Below, in pieces: positions 34,001 to 42,495 of a stretch of DNA of 64,000 nt. Numbering within the stretch: position 1 is the first letter of the stretch; each line of letters begins with the position of its first letter. This DNA comes from Deltaproteobacteria bacterium. Its GTDB lineage: Bacteria; Myxococcota; Kuafuiibacteriia; Kuafuiibacteriales; Kuafuiibacteriaceae. The translations under genes were made by a program, and so were the position numbers. The DNA lies in the NCBI GenBank assembly GCA_016713425.1, contig JADJPE010000005.1, positions 1,550,001 to 1,614,000 of the forward strand, written 5' to 3'. Below the pieces are notes generated by a model. That model was not told the DNA's origin and did not search any database. It was given only the letters and a program-made list of their open reading frames with translations.

Positions 34001-34410
34001 CGCGGAGCGCGATGGAGGCGGCGGAGCAGGGCTTGGGTTCCGGGGACGCGCCCGCGGCGCTCGGTCACGAGCGCCGGGCCGCCGATGCACTCAAGCAGCT
34101 TGGGCAGGAGCTCGAGAAGGCGGCCGACCGGAGTCGACAGGAGGGCGGTGGGCAGGACGGCCAAGGCGGTCAAGGCGGTCAAGGCGGCGGCGTACCGGTG
34201 CCTTTTGGACAGGCTTCGGGTGAAGGCTCGAGCGACGGGGAGGGGGGATCGCGGAACTCAACGATGTACGACCGTGTTCAAATCCCGCAGCCAGAGCAAT
34301 ACAGGGCCCCCGCCGAGTTCCGAGAAGACATCTTGGACGCCGCGAAGCAAGGAACAGTGGAGCGATTCAAGGACGTCGTGCGCGAGTACTACGAGGAGCT
34401 CGTCAAGTGA
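31045..34410 (+). CDS. DUF4175 membrane-anchored coiled-coil protein
   Basis: An 1121-residue protein of the DUF4175 type, first gene of a five-gene operon. An Ala/Pro then Ser low-complexity start is followed by two TM helices (VILYAVLMAPMVIAMATLSGIAGIAL and LVATLQLAVGVGGIVYLLV), a third hydrophobic helix near 205-222, a beta domain (about 250-490) and a very long charged coiled-coil region (about 500-1030). The C-terminus is Gly/Gln-rich (GGGQDGQGGQGGQ) and ends in RVQIPQPEQYRAPAEFREDILDAAKQG, a recognisable family ending. Its stop overlaps the GTG of the peptidase gene. Relatives travel with MoxR/DUF58/VWA genes, so it is probably the membrane scaffold of that complex. Confidence 0.85.
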   Translation: MPAAVDPASAPAPAPGPAPAPAPAPLSPSSSSSSPSSVAAFGSPSSSLARTLRVARRALRRKVILYAVLMAPMVIAMATLSGIAGIALGGGPNLVATLQLAVGVGGIVYLLVRHVCVYRAFRDTRSVAIWLDRALSRDRPELESRLLSAVELARDRGRFGESRALSDAAILQATTLVDGAEHRLRRLIWTEAWPGIRRRIVGLSISGLAIVGTFIVASDALHRSWASLLALGAGRTAFLVTLPDPRLSDLRILYKYPAYSGRLDETQNDGSGDILALPGTEIIIDARARYAFADATLVVGAGEDDVRSLEQNRVEPSGSAPNSSSNSSVVPATVDDRHIRASFVVTRAGRYRFRATDLEGRRYEELRGHEIRLELDDPPEVTLLEPVDSPLEVNERDRIRVAFEARDDFGLNETALVWRVLGTNREGRIRLPLPAREDSSHLGSGTFDLAKLDLKPGDRIAYTVEALDNDTINGPKVGSSRTLELRIYSKDEHHREVLAIQGQALDELVHILGDNLEAPFSIDRPTDQEVYGTLLASARRIVERATRADTLLRRAALAIKADPLGRPEVAAAFEEARRRLSMDAGRKAKALSGIERAQHKKLRFDPKVARRVARSQASMVSGLEKNAVYLADLLNEQRMTDAERLVKSLREAQNDLREAILAYRDAPDAEKRRQIADSIRDIKEKIREIGRELGKMSSSIPQDLVNQDALESEDSMKMMDSVERRMEDGDLDGAMAQLDRMLSASEEMIASLQSGRSELSRREYSEITERAQKIWDDLSKLEKSERRVAAATESIAKNVLDRMKARLGSAEEFVEQQLRRLGSAKKNIDRARPPPIFSAEGDEFDVVARRVDDAERAFQAHDFGSAKEMVELARDNVGALERDAHRRAEYARRFGDFLGDSGSAAKAEEELRRTVPILEEILQDLDRLMPSPESMLQGNERKELERHRQRQSELAKDAERLDRALQELGEQLPIVGPEVSKMLEEARSAMEAAEQGLGSGDAPAALGHERRAADALKQLGQELEKAADRSRQEGGGQDGQGGQGGQGGGVPVPFGQASGEGSSDGEGGSRNSTMYDRVQIPQPEQYRAPAEFREDILDAAKQGTVERFKDVVREYYEELVK
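31057..31125 (+). repeat. 6-bp microsatellite at the start of the DUF4175 gene
   Basis: Runs of CCGGCTCCGGCCCCGG encode the Ala/Pro-rich N-terminal tail. They lie within the first 80 bases of the coding region. Confidence 0.8.
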
Positions 34411-36323
34411 GATTACGGTTTCCAACGGTCTCGAGGTCCTTGGTGGCCGCGGCGGTGGCCGTGGCGGTGGCGGCGGCGGGCGCGGCGGCGGAGACCGAGG
34501 CGGTCGCGGCCCCGCAAGACGATGAGGCGGTCATCAAGGACGCTGTGCGCGGCCTCGAACTCGTCGCCGCCTGGCGGGTGTCTGAGGCGCGCGTGATCGC
34601 GGAACGACTCCACAGCGAGCATCCAGATCATCCGCTGACTTTGGCGCTCATCGCCGAGGTCAAGCTGAACATGAGCGACTATGCGGGCGCGGTCGATTTC
34701 TTCGAGCGCGCGGAACGTGCGGGCGCGCCCAAACAGGTCCTTTTCGAGCGGACGGCGGCGGAGGCGGCCAAGCGTGAGCTCCAATCGTACGAAGAACAGG
34801 TGAGCGAGCGCTTTGTCGTTCGTTATCGTCCCGGCAAGGACGAGGTGATCGTACCCGCCGCCCTGGAGACGCTCGAGCGCGCACAAGAGAAGATCGGCGC
34901 GCTCTTTGATTGGCGCCCGAGCGACCGGATCGTGCTCGAGCTTTATCCTTCGGCGAACACGTTGGCCGCCGTGTCCAGCTTGACACGCGATGACATCAAG
35001 AATTCAGGGACGATCGCGCTTTGCCGATGGAACCGGTTGATGGTGACGACCCCTCGTGCCGTCGTCTTTGGGTATGCTTGGCGCGATACGATCGCGCACG
35101 AGCTGACGCATCTCATCATTGGGGGTGCTTCCAAGAACACGGTGCCCATCTGGCTCCACGAAGGTCTGGCCAAGTTCGCCGAGACGGCATGGCGCGATGC
35201 GCCTGGTCTTGGCATCTCCGAAGAGCAACAGCGAACTTTGCGTGACGCCGCCCGCAAGGGAACGCTGATTCCCTTCGAACGAATGCACCCTTCGATGGCG
35301 AAGCTCAAGTCGCAGGAGGAAACGAGTCTTGCGTTCGCGGAGGTCTTCACGTTCATCGAGTTCCTTGTTGAGACCAAGGGCTGGGAGGGCATTCGATCAC
35401 TGCTGAGGCGGCTCTCCGAAGGAACATCGGAAGCGGCGGCGGTGAAAGCGGTCTATGGGAAGTCGCTCCCCACGCTCTTCGAACAATGGTCAAAACGGGT
35501 GAAGAACCGGCCGATCAAGCGTCCACACGGTGAGGTGAAAGGCTCGCGGAAACTGCTGGTCAAGGACCGCTCCGATACGCCGGACGATGCCTTGGAAGGA
35601 CTCACGCGGGAAGGGCGCCGGTACGCGCGCGCGGCCGACCTCCTTTATGCGCGTGGCCGCTTGAAGGCCGCCAAGGAGGAGCTCGAGAAGGCTTTTCGAA
35701 CGACGGGCTCGCCTCTTATCAGTGCGAAGCTGGCGACGGTTGCTTTGGCGGTGGGTGATGTGGAGGCGGCGGAACGTGCGGCGCGCGCCGCGATCGATGG
35801 GACCCACGAATTTGCTGGCCCTTATGTGACGCTGGCGGAGATCTTGATTCACAACAAGAAGCCGAATGAGGCGCTCGAAGCGCTCGAGCACGCGGTGGGC
35901 GTGAATCCGTTCGATCCACGGATCTACGCGCTCTCGGCGTCGGCTTTTCGCGCCCTGGGAGACGAGTCTAGAGCTAAGGTTTCCGAGGGGGCGCACACAC
36001 AGCTTTTGGGCACAAGGGCTGGGGAATGGGTCGAGCGGCCGGGGCTGGGCGAGGGCGCAACCATCCAGGTAGACGCGACGCCTTTCTCTCGGGTCTTTCT
36101 GCGGCCCGGCCACGAGAGCAGCGGGTGGATTCCGGCGACCGCGACGACGCCGACGGCGCCGATCTCGATCCGTCCTGGTGTGTACGAATTGATGCTCGTG
36201 CCGCCGATGGGCGAACCTCGCCGGAAAAAGATAACGGTCGCGCCGAGCACTCAAGGGGGTGACGTCCAGCGCATTACTCTGAGCGATGCGGAGGCGTCGT
36301 CGAAGGCGAACGAAGGGTCTTGA
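34407..36323 (+). CDS. Exported peptidase MA-family gluzincin with TPR repeats
   Basis: A 638-residue exported protein: Sec signal (AAAVAVAVAAAGAAA), a TPR-like segment (about 50-110), then a peptidase MA (M48/M61-like gluzincin) domain with HELTH at residues 231-235 (His231, Glu232 and His235) and WLHEGLAKF carrying the third ligand Glu. From about 400 there are more TPR motifs (AADLLYARGRLKAAKEELEKAF, NKKPNEALEALEHAV), and the C-terminus is a beta domain (SIRPGVYELMLVPPMGEPRRKKITV) with PEGA-like character. The GTG start overlaps the upstream stop. It probably trims or checks envelope proteins with the MoxR/VWA machinery (inference). Confidence 0.85.
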   Translation: MRLRFPTVSRSLVAAAVAVAVAAAGAAAETEAVAAPQDDEAVIKDAVRGLELVAAWRVSEARVIAERLHSEHPDHPLTLALIAEVKLNMSDYAGAVDFFERAERAGAPKQVLFERTAAEAAKRELQSYEEQVSERFVVRYRPGKDEVIVPAALETLERAQEKIGALFDWRPSDRIVLELYPSANTLAAVSSLTRDDIKNSGTIALCRWNRLMVTTPRAVVFGYAWRDTIAHELTHLIIGGASKNTVPIWLHEGLAKFAETAWRDAPGLGISEEQQRTLRDAARKGTLIPFERMHPSMAKLKSQEETSLAFAEVFTFIEFLVETKGWEGIRSLLRRLSEGTSEAAAVKAVYGKSLPTLFEQWSKRVKNRPIKRPHGEVKGSRKLLVKDRSDTPDDALEGLTREGRRYARAADLLYARGRLKAAKEELEKAFRTTGSPLISAKLATVALAVGDVEAAERAARAAIDGTHEFAGPYVTLAEILIHNKKPNEALEALEHAVGVNPFDPRIYALSASAFRALGDESRAKVSEGAHTQLLGTRAGEWVERPGLGEGATIQVDATPFSRVFLRPGHESSGWIPATATTPTAPISIRPGVYELMLVPPMGEPRRKKITVAPSTQGGDVQRITLSDAEASSKANEGS

Positions 36324-36327
36324 GAGG

Positions 36328-36424
36328 TCGTTCGAGTGCGGGCCGCTCGTTCGAGTGCGGCCGCTCGGTGGAGTGCGGGCCGTTCGGTGGAGTGCGGGCC
36401 GTTCGGTGGAGTGCGGGCCGTTCG
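36328..36424 (+). repeat. 19-bp tandem repeat GTTCGGTGGAGTGCGGGCC, about five copies
   Basis: It fills the 156-base gap between the peptidase MA gene and moxR, the only real gap in this operon. The first two copies are degenerate and the last are identical. Nothing else is seen in the gap except the moxR start region. Confidence 0.9.
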
Positions 36425-36479
36425 CGCCGGAGAGGCGGTCGAGCGGGGGTCTGGCGACGGGACACGGATGGTGGAATGA

Positions 36480-37526
36480 ATGAGCGACATGGATCTGGAA
36501 GACGCGGACGGCACGATGCGCGACGGTGACCTCGCCCTGGTGGGTGAGCTCCATCGGTCGGTGGAAGCGGCAAAGCGTGCGATCGAACTTCGAATCGTTG
36601 GACAGGCGGAGATCATCGATTATCTCCTCATCGCGTTGTTTTCGAACGCCCATGCGCTGTTTGTCGGCGTGCCTGGGCTCGCGAAGACACTGCTCATTCA
36701 TACGCTCGCCGAAGTCCTCGACCTCAACTTCAATCGCATCCAATTCACCCCCGATCTCATGCCTTCGGATGTGACGGGGACCGACGTCTTGGAGCAAGAT
36801 CCCGATAGTGGCCGGCGATCCTTCCGTTTCGTCAAAGGCCCCATCTTCACCAACCTTCTCCTCGCTGACGAAATCAATCGGACGCCCCCCAAGACCCAAG
36901 CGGCCCTTCTGCAGGCGATGCAAGAAGGCCAGGTCACGGCCTCGGGTACGACGCATCCCATCGCCGAACCCTTCCATGTCTTTGCCACCCAGAATCCGAT
37001 CGAGCAGGAAGGAACCTATCCTCTGCCGGAGGCGCAACTCGACCGCTTCATGTTCATGCTCGACGTCGGCTATCCGAGCGCGAGCGAAGAGGTCGAGATC
37101 GTGCGCTCGACGACGGGCGGTGAGCGGCCGCCCATTCCGAAGACTTTGTCGCCTGAACGCATCATCGCGCTTCAGGAGGTCGTGCGGCGAGTCCCGGCCC
37201 CCGAAAACATCGTTCGATATGCCGTGAACCTCGTGCGGGCGACGCGACCCGAGTCGACCTCCGAACACCTTTCGGCGAATCTCGTGCAGCGCGTGCGTGA
37301 ATATGTGTCCTACGGCGCCGGTCCGAGAGCTTCTCAGTACCTGGTCTTGGGCGCCAAGGCCCGGGCTGCCATATCGGGTCGACCGGTCGCGAACATCGAG
37401 GACGTTCGGAAGGTCGCGGTCCCGGTCCTGGCCCATCGCATCGTGACGAACTTTCATGCCGAGGCGTCCGGGGTTCGCGCGAAGGATCTGGTCCGCGCGA
37501 TCCTCGAGGAGTTGAGGGCCAAGTGA
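36480..37526 (+). CDS. MoxR-family AAA+ ATPase
   Basis: A 348-residue cytoplasmic AAA+ chaperone-type ATPase. Walker A is GVPGLAKT, Walker B is LLLADEIN, sensor 1 is ATQNPIEQEGTYPLPEAQLDRF, and the C-terminal lid domain ends near VRAILEELRAK. MoxR ATPases mature or activate VWA proteins encoded beside them, here the DUF58 and BatA-like genes. The ATG at 36480 follows ATGA of an out-of-frame ATG. The stop overlaps the GTG of the DUF58 gene. All catalytic motifs are intact. Confidence 0.95.
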   Translation: MSDMDLEDADGTMRDGDLALVGELHRSVEAAKRAIELRIVGQAEIIDYLLIALFSNAHALFVGVPGLAKTLLIHTLAEVLDLNFNRIQFTPDLMPSDVTGTDVLEQDPDSGRRSFRFVKGPIFTNLLLADEINRTPPKTQAALLQAMQEGQVTASGTTHPIAEPFHVFATQNPIEQEGTYPLPEAQLDRFMFMLDVGYPSASEEVEIVRSTTGGERPPIPKTLSPERIIALQEVVRRVPAPENIVRYAVNLVRATRPESTSEHLSANLVQRVREYVSYGAGPRASQYLVLGAKARAAISGRPVANIEDVRKVAVPVLAHRIVTNFHAEASGVRAKDLVRAILEELRAK

Positions 37527-38470
37527 CGACTTCTGTCCCGGCGTCAGCTTCCGGGTCGAACGACCGAAAGCCCGCGGAGGTCGATGCCAAGATCCTCACC
37601 GATCTCGGCAACCTCGCGGTCCGCGCCCGCTTCATCGCGGACAGCGTCGTGACCGGTATGCATCGGTCGCGCAACAAGGGCACGAGCGTCGAGTTTGCGG
37701 AGCACAAGGAATACTCTCCGGGCGACAACGTGCGACAGCTCGATTGGCGGGCGTTCGCTCGCTTCGACCGCGACTACATCAAGCAGTTCGAAGACGAATC
37801 GAACATTCGGGCGCTGTTCGTCATGGATACGTCAGGCTCGATGGGCTACCCGGCCGACGGTCAGCGCGTGTCCAAGCTCTCGTATTCGGCGACGTGTGCG
37901 GCTGCTTTGGCCTATGTCTTGGCGCGCCAAGGGGATGCCGTTGGCCTGGCAACGTATGCGGACGTGCTCGCGATGCGGGCTCCGGTCAAGGCACGTCGGG
38001 GTCACCTTCAGGAGGTTCTGGACCATCTCGAGGCTTTGAAGGCTGGGGGTCCGAGTCAACTCGCGTCGGCGCTTCATGCGCTGACGGAAGGGCTTCCGCG
38101 CAAGACGATGATCATCGTCTTCTCTGATCTCTTGGATGGGGGTCTCGAGGCGGTCAACGCCTTTGGCCGGCTGCGCGCGCGAAAGAACGACGTGATCTTA
38201 TTCCATGTGCTCGACCCGGACGAGGTCGACTTTCCATTCGAAGAACAGACCGCCTTTGTCGGCATGGAGAACGACGCTGAGCTCCAAGTGGATGCACGCG
38301 AGATCCGAGAGGCCTATCTTCAAGAGATGGAGCGGTTCTGCCACGACGTCGAGGTGGCGTGTCGTGCAGGCCGTGTCGACTACCGAAAGGTCCGCACGGA
38401 CATGGCGCCCGGCCGAGTTCTGTCGGAGTTCTTGGCCGAACGGGCGTCGATGCGGAGCTCGGTGCGATGA
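37523..38470 (+). CDS. DUF58 domain protein (VWA-like)
   Basis: A 315-residue protein with the DUF58 signature EFAEHKEYSPGDNVRQLDWRAFAR and a VWA-type fold with a MIDAS-like DTSGSMG (about residues 96-102). Further strands are MIIVFSDLLDGG and NDVILFHVLDPDE. It is cytoplasmic or membrane-peripheral, with no TM helix visible. Its GTG overlaps the moxR stop and its stop overlaps the next ATG (ATGA at 38467), so MoxR, DUF58 and the BatA-like protein are tightly coupled, as is usual for MoxR-VWA modules. Confidence 0.93.
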   Translation: MTTSVPASASGSNDRKPAEVDAKILTDLGNLAVRARFIADSVVTGMHRSRNKGTSVEFAEHKEYSPGDNVRQLDWRAFARFDRDYIKQFEDESNIRALFVMDTSGSMGYPADGQRVSKLSYSATCAAALAYVLARQGDAVGLATYADVLAMRAPVKARRGHLQEVLDHLEALKAGGPSQLASALHALTEGLPRKTMIIVFSDLLDGGLEAVNAFGRLRARKNDVILFHVLDPDEVDFPFEEQTAFVGMENDAELQVDAREIREAYLQEMERFCHDVEVACRAGRVDYRKVRTDMAPGRVLSEFLAERASMRSSVR

Positions 38471-40968
38471 CTTTTGCGCAGCCTCTCTTGCTTCTTGGGC
38501 TGCTCGGCGCGGCGGCGCCCATCGTTATTCACTTGATGAATCTTCGCCGGCCGCGCCGACAGCCCTTTGCGGCGATGGAGCTCTTGGAGCGGAGCATCCA
38601 GCGGGTTCAAAGACGATGGCGGCTGAAGCGGATTCTTCTCTTAGCGGCGCGTGTCCTGTTGCTCGCCAGTCTCGTTCTGGCCGCGGCGGGTCCCACTTTT
38701 GAGTCGCTGCCCTCGGGTGCGGCATCGGCGAACGCGGGGCCGAAGCGGGTGAGCATCGTAGTCGATGCTTCGCTTTCGATGCGTGCCCGGGCGGAAGGCC
38801 TCTCCTCTTTCGAGCGTGCGCTGCGCGAGGCGAGGAACATCGTTCATGGTCTCAGACCCGATGACCAGGCGACGATCGTCGTCGCCCGGAGCAAGCCACG
38901 GCTTCTCATCGAGCGCCCGACGAGCGACCGCGAGGCGTTGCTCGACGTGCTCCGAACCTTGCAGGCGACCTACGAGCCCTCCGACTTGGGTGAGGCGGTG
39001 ACCTTGGCTGCCGCGTCGCTGGCGGAGCTCTCATCGCCGTCCTCGGAATCGGCCGCTTCCTCCGCTTCCTCCGCTTCCTCCGCCTCTTCGGCGTCCCCTT
39101 CTTCATCTCTTCGCTTGTCTTCGTCGCCGTCGTCCGACGGTGACCCTTCATCAGCAGGCGGTCGATCAGAAAGCGGTCGAGCATCCACCGCACGGCCAGC
39201 GCAGGTGGTCGTGTTGTCGGACTTCACCGAGCCGGCCCTGGGTGGGCCCGCCGATCTCTCGGTCCCTGGGCGTCGGACGCCGGCGACATTGGCTTTGGTC
39301 GACGTGCTGGCCGGCGTCGAGCTCCCGACGGAAGCGAATGTGGCCATCACGTCGATCGAGACGATTACACTCCCGGCGCGTTCTGCGAGGACGGTCGAGC
39401 TCAAGGCGCGCATTCGAAGCTTTGCCAAGAGCGAGCAACACCAGGGCGCGCGCGGTGAGGCCGAGGAACGAGCAAGAGACGCCGAAGAGTCGACTGTGCC
39501 GCGACCGATCGATGTGACGCTTCGTCAGGGCGACCGTGTGCTCGAGGCGACGAGTGCGGAGTTGGTCGAGGGCACGACGATGGAGAAGGTGGTGCATCAC
39601 ACGTTTTCTCAGTCCGGGCTTGTTCCGGTCGAGCTCGCGATCGAGCCCGATCGATTGGCCGAGGACGACGTTCGGTACGTCGTCGTCGATGTCGAGCGTG
39701 CGGTGCGGACGCTGATCGTGGATGGGGCGCCATCGGGCGTTCCGAAGGAGGATGAGATCTTCTATCTCGATCGTGCACTGACGGTGGGCGCACCCGATCA
39801 TCCGCCACCGGCCGTGGTCACCGTCGATGATCTCTCTCGCCTCGATCTCGAGGTCTTCGACGTCGTCATCTTGGCGGGTGTTCCGATGCTCAGTCCGGCC
39901 GATGCGAAACGGATCGTTGCTTTTGTCGAGCGTGGGGGCGGGCTCTTGGTCACTTCGAGTCTCGAGATGGACCTCGATTTCTACAACTTGGAGCTCGCGC
40001 CGATTTTGCCTCGGCGCCTTCGCGGCATCAACGTGGTTCGCTCATCGGGCGTCGACCCCATTGCGTCTGGAGCAGCACGAGCCGATCGTGCTCTATCTTT
40101 CGAGAAGCCCGATCCCGGTCATCCCGTGACCGATGTCTTTTTGGGCGAGGGGCTTGGTGGACTCGTCTCGACACGCACCTATGGCTATGTGCTTCTCGAG
40201 CCCATCGCGGATGCGACACGACGGCCGATGACGACGCTCGTGCGCTACGCGGGAGACCACGAGCTTCCTGCGCTCGTGGTGAGTGAGGCGGGACGAGGAC
40301 GCGTGGCGTTCCTTACGACCTCGATCGACCGTGAGTTGACCGATCTTCCGATCCGTCCCGCTTTCGTGCCGCTCGTTCGACGTCTCTTGTTGTTTCTAGG
40401 TCGTGCACTCAGCAAGCCCGAGTCCCGGGCGTTTCTCCTCGGTGCATCGTTTCCGATCCATTGTCCGGAGCAGGCGTCGCTCGTGACGATTCACGGACCG
40501 GCAGGTGCGGTCTGGCGATTCGAGCGCGAAGCTTTCAATGCGGTCGGTGACCTCGAGTTCTCAGAAGCGTCGGTCCCCGGGATCTATTCGGTTTCTGTGT
40601 CGTCCGGCGTCTCCGCGGGGTCATCGAGCGCGCCCAGCACGCCGACGACACCGAACTCTGCGAGCGTGCCGACCCAGGAAGGCCTCGAGCTGCAGCCGCT
40701 GCTGTTCGCTGGAAACGTGGATCCTCGCGAGTCCAACCTGAGGCGCATGTCTCTCGAGGAAGCGCAAGCCATCTTGGTTGGCTCGAAGGTCGATCGGGAC
40801 CGGGACCCGCTGAACGCTTCGACCCCGACGCCAGCAATCCTCTGGGGGATGAGCTTGCCGGGAATGAACACTTCGAGGACCGTCACTTCGACCCTCCTTG
40901 CCATCATGCTGTTGTGCTTCGGCCTGGAAGGACTGCTTGCATCCTCGTCGTCGGCCAAGAAGCGATGA
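38467..40968 (+). CDS. BatA-like membrane protein with VWA domain
   Basis: An 833-residue inner-membrane protein. The N-terminus is the BatA-type hairpin FAQPLLLLGLLGAAAPIVIHLMNLRRPRRQPF, with a second TM helix at about 57-79. A VWA domain follows with MIDAS VVDASLSMRAR (about residue 98). A Ser/Ala minisatellite encodes SSASSASSASSASP inside it (about 39039-39100). A beta domain and a class I glutamine-amidotransferase-like segment (VVILAGVPMLSPADAKRIVAFVERGGGLLVTSS) come next. A final TM helix (STLLAIMLLCFGLEGLLA) lies near the C-terminus. The frame extends upstream to 38359, but the ATG at 38467 overlapping the DUF58 stop is the natural start. Likely the effector of the MoxR/DUF4175 complex. 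Confidence 0.9.
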   Translation: MTFAQPLLLLGLLGAAAPIVIHLMNLRRPRRQPFAAMELLERSIQRVQRRWRLKRILLLAARVLLLASLVLAAAGPTFESLPSGAASANAGPKRVSIVVDASLSMRARAEGLSSFERALREARNIVHGLRPDDQATIVVARSKPRLLIERPTSDREALLDVLRTLQATYEPSDLGEAVTLAAASLAELSSPSSESAASSASSASSASSASPSSSLRLSSSPSSDGDPSSAGGRSESGRASTARPAQVVVLSDFTEPALGGPADLSVPGRRTPATLALVDVLAGVELPTEANVAITSIETITLPARSARTVELKARIRSFAKSEQHQGARGEAEERARDAEESTVPRPIDVTLRQGDRVLEATSAELVEGTTMEKVVHHTFSQSGLVPVELAIEPDRLAEDDVRYVVVDVERAVRTLIVDGAPSGVPKEDEIFYLDRALTVGAPDHPPPAVVTVDDLSRLDLEVFDVVILAGVPMLSPADAKRIVAFVERGGGLLVTSSLEMDLDFYNLELAPILPRRLRGINVVRSSGVDPIASGAARADRALSFEKPDPGHPVTDVFLGEGLGGLVSTRTYGYVLLEPIADATRRPMTTLVRYAGDHELPALVVSEAGRGRVAFLTTSIDRELTDLPIRPAFVPLVRRLLLFLGRALSKPESRAFLLGASFPIHCPEQASLVTIHGPAGAVWRFEREAFNAVGDLEFSEASVPGIYSVSVSSGVSAGSSSAPSTPTTPNSASVPTQEGLELQPLLFAGNVDPRESNLRRMSLEEAQAILVGSKVDRDRDPLNASTPTPAILWGMSLPGMNTSRTVTSTLLAIMLLCFGLEGLLASSSSAKKR

Positions 40969-40974
40969 ACAGGC

Positions 40975-42495
40975 TCACGTGGGGGGCCCCACCGGGGGGC
41001 TTGGAGCCACGGGATCGGTTGTGGTGGGGGCGGGGGCGGGGGCGGGGCGCGCGCGGCGTTCGCGCAGATGTCGGCGGCGTTCGTTTCTGATGCGGTCTCG
41101 ATCGACGCCTTGGTTCCGCTTCTTCCCGGTGCGGCGGGTGGGGGTGAGGAGTTCGTCTTCCGCGATTTCCTCCTCGCTCTCTTCGTCATCGTCGCTGACA
41201 CCAACGTCGTCATCGACGCCGCCGCTGCTGCTGACATCATCGTCTTCGGCACCGTGACGACGACTCGGATTCGACGGCGCGCCTGCGGTACGACCGCGTC
41301 CTCTTTCGCCGTCGCCGGCCGGAGCGAGAACAGGGCGGGGTCCGATCTTTCGACGTTCGGAGGGGGGTGTGAGATGGAAGTAGGTGCGCTGGGCGAGGTG
41401 AGCAATTACTTGTTCGGCGCGCGCCTTTCGCCCTCCCTTGATGCATGCAATGAGGACGATGGGCCGATGGTCGGGCATGAAGAAGAGACCGAAGTCGCAG
41501 ATGCGCCGAAATTGAGTGCCCGTCTTGTGGGCGATGTCGGTCCCGACCGGGAGGCCGGCTCGAATGCGGCGGCGACCGGTTCGCGTACCGAGCATGATCT
41601 CCAACATGGCTTGGCTCGAAGCTTGGCTCACCACCTGACCTGCGACCAGCTTTTCGACGAATAGCGCCATCGATTCGATGGGTGCGGTGTTGAGGCCTTG
41701 TGCATAGTAGCGATCGAAAGCGCGCACGTAGTCGACGACCGTGAAGGTTCCCGGTGGCTCGCCGAGACGCTCGGACACGCGGTCGAGGCGCGCGTCGAGC
41801 GGCCGCGTGACGCCCAGCTCGAAGATTTCGATCGGTGAAAGGTTCGCCAATCGACGGTCGATCGAACGGTAGACCAAGCGACGGACGTCGAGCAGCGTGG
41901 TAATGCGGCCCATGTTGGGTAGCTCCAGGTTTCTGATCTCCTGCTCCACCGCCTCGAGACCCACCTTGTCGATGATGAGATCCGTCGCTGCGTTGTCGCT
42001 TCTTTGGATCATCGCCTCCGCCAACGTTCGAACCGAGAGTTTTGCGCCGAAGCGCGTGTAGTTCAGAAGCGGAGCGCCATCGCGTACGTCCTTGGGCGTA
42101 TAGGTGACCTCTTGATCGAGATCGATCTTGCCTGCTTCGACTTGGCGAAACAGGGCCGCCAGCACGAGCAGCTTGATCCCGGAGGCGAGGTACATCGGGG
42201 TCGCGGCGTTGAATGTGTAGCGCTGGCCAGTCGACAGATCCTTGACCCAAAGCGCGATCTCGCCCGGAAAGGACCGCTGCACCCGAACGGTGTCCGATTG
42301 GAGTCCGATTTGCCAAGCGATCCCGGAGGACGTTCCCGTTGCGGGTGCCGTAGCCGTTGCGGGGTTCGAGATCGCAAGCCCCGATAAGAGACAAGAGAAC
42401 GCAACGACGCCGCGCACGATGTTCGCGGCGAGCCGAACGCGCGATGGAGGACGGCCGAGCGTCGAAAAGTCAATGGTGCGGCGAGGTCTTGGCAT
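40975..42495 (-). CDS. Exported serine hydrolase, class A beta-lactamase fold (paralogue 2)
   Basis: A 506-residue exported protein with the active-site signatures of the class A beta-lactamase / DD-peptidase fold: SGIK (Ser105, Lys108), RSDN and HKTGT. The segment ERLGEPPGTFT may be the omega loop, but an equivalent of Glu166 cannot be assigned with confidence. The C-terminal ~130 residues are an Arg/Asp/Ser-rich tail ending in PAPAPAPTTTDPVAPSPPVGPPT. It lies just downstream of a close paralogue (start 25 bases before that gene's stop), so it arose by tandem duplication. It may be a beta-lactamase, an endopeptidase or an esterase. Starts upstream (42567) would overlap the paralogue further. 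It is convergent with the BatA-like gene. Confidence 0.82.
   Translation of the reverse strand: MPRPRRTIDFSTLGRPPSRVRLAANIVRGVVAFSCLLSGLAISNPATATAPATGTSSGIAWQIGLQSDTVRVQRSFPGEIALWVKDLSTGQRYTFNAATPMYLASGIKLLVLAALFRQVEAGKIDLDQEVTYTPKDVRDGAPLLNYTRFGAKLSVRTLAEAMIQRSDNAATDLIIDKVGLEAVEQEIRNLELPNMGRITTLLDVRRLVYRSIDRRLANLSPIEIFELGVTRPLDARLDRVSERLGEPPGTFTVVDYVRAFDRYYAQGLNTAPIESMALFVEKLVAGQVVSQASSQAMLEIMLGTRTGRRRIRAGLPVGTDIAHKTGTQFRRICDFGLFFMPDHRPIVLIACIKGGRKARAEQVIAHLAQRTYFHLTPPSERRKIGPRPVLAPAGDGERGRGRTAGAPSNPSRRHGAEDDDVSSSGGVDDDVGVSDDDEESEEEIAEDELLTPTRRTGKKRNQGVDRDRIRNERRRHLRERRARPAPAPAPTTTDPVAPSPPVGPPT

Noticed and set aside
35490..37457. A 655-codon minus-strand frame across the peptidase MA and moxR genes.
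   Set aside because: It crosses two well-supported genes and a repeat; its protein is Arg-rich and without motifs.
38359..38466. Upstream extension of the BatA-like protein.
   Set aside because: It overlaps the DUF58 gene deeply; the ATG at 38467 couples to its stop and begins the known N-terminal hairpin.
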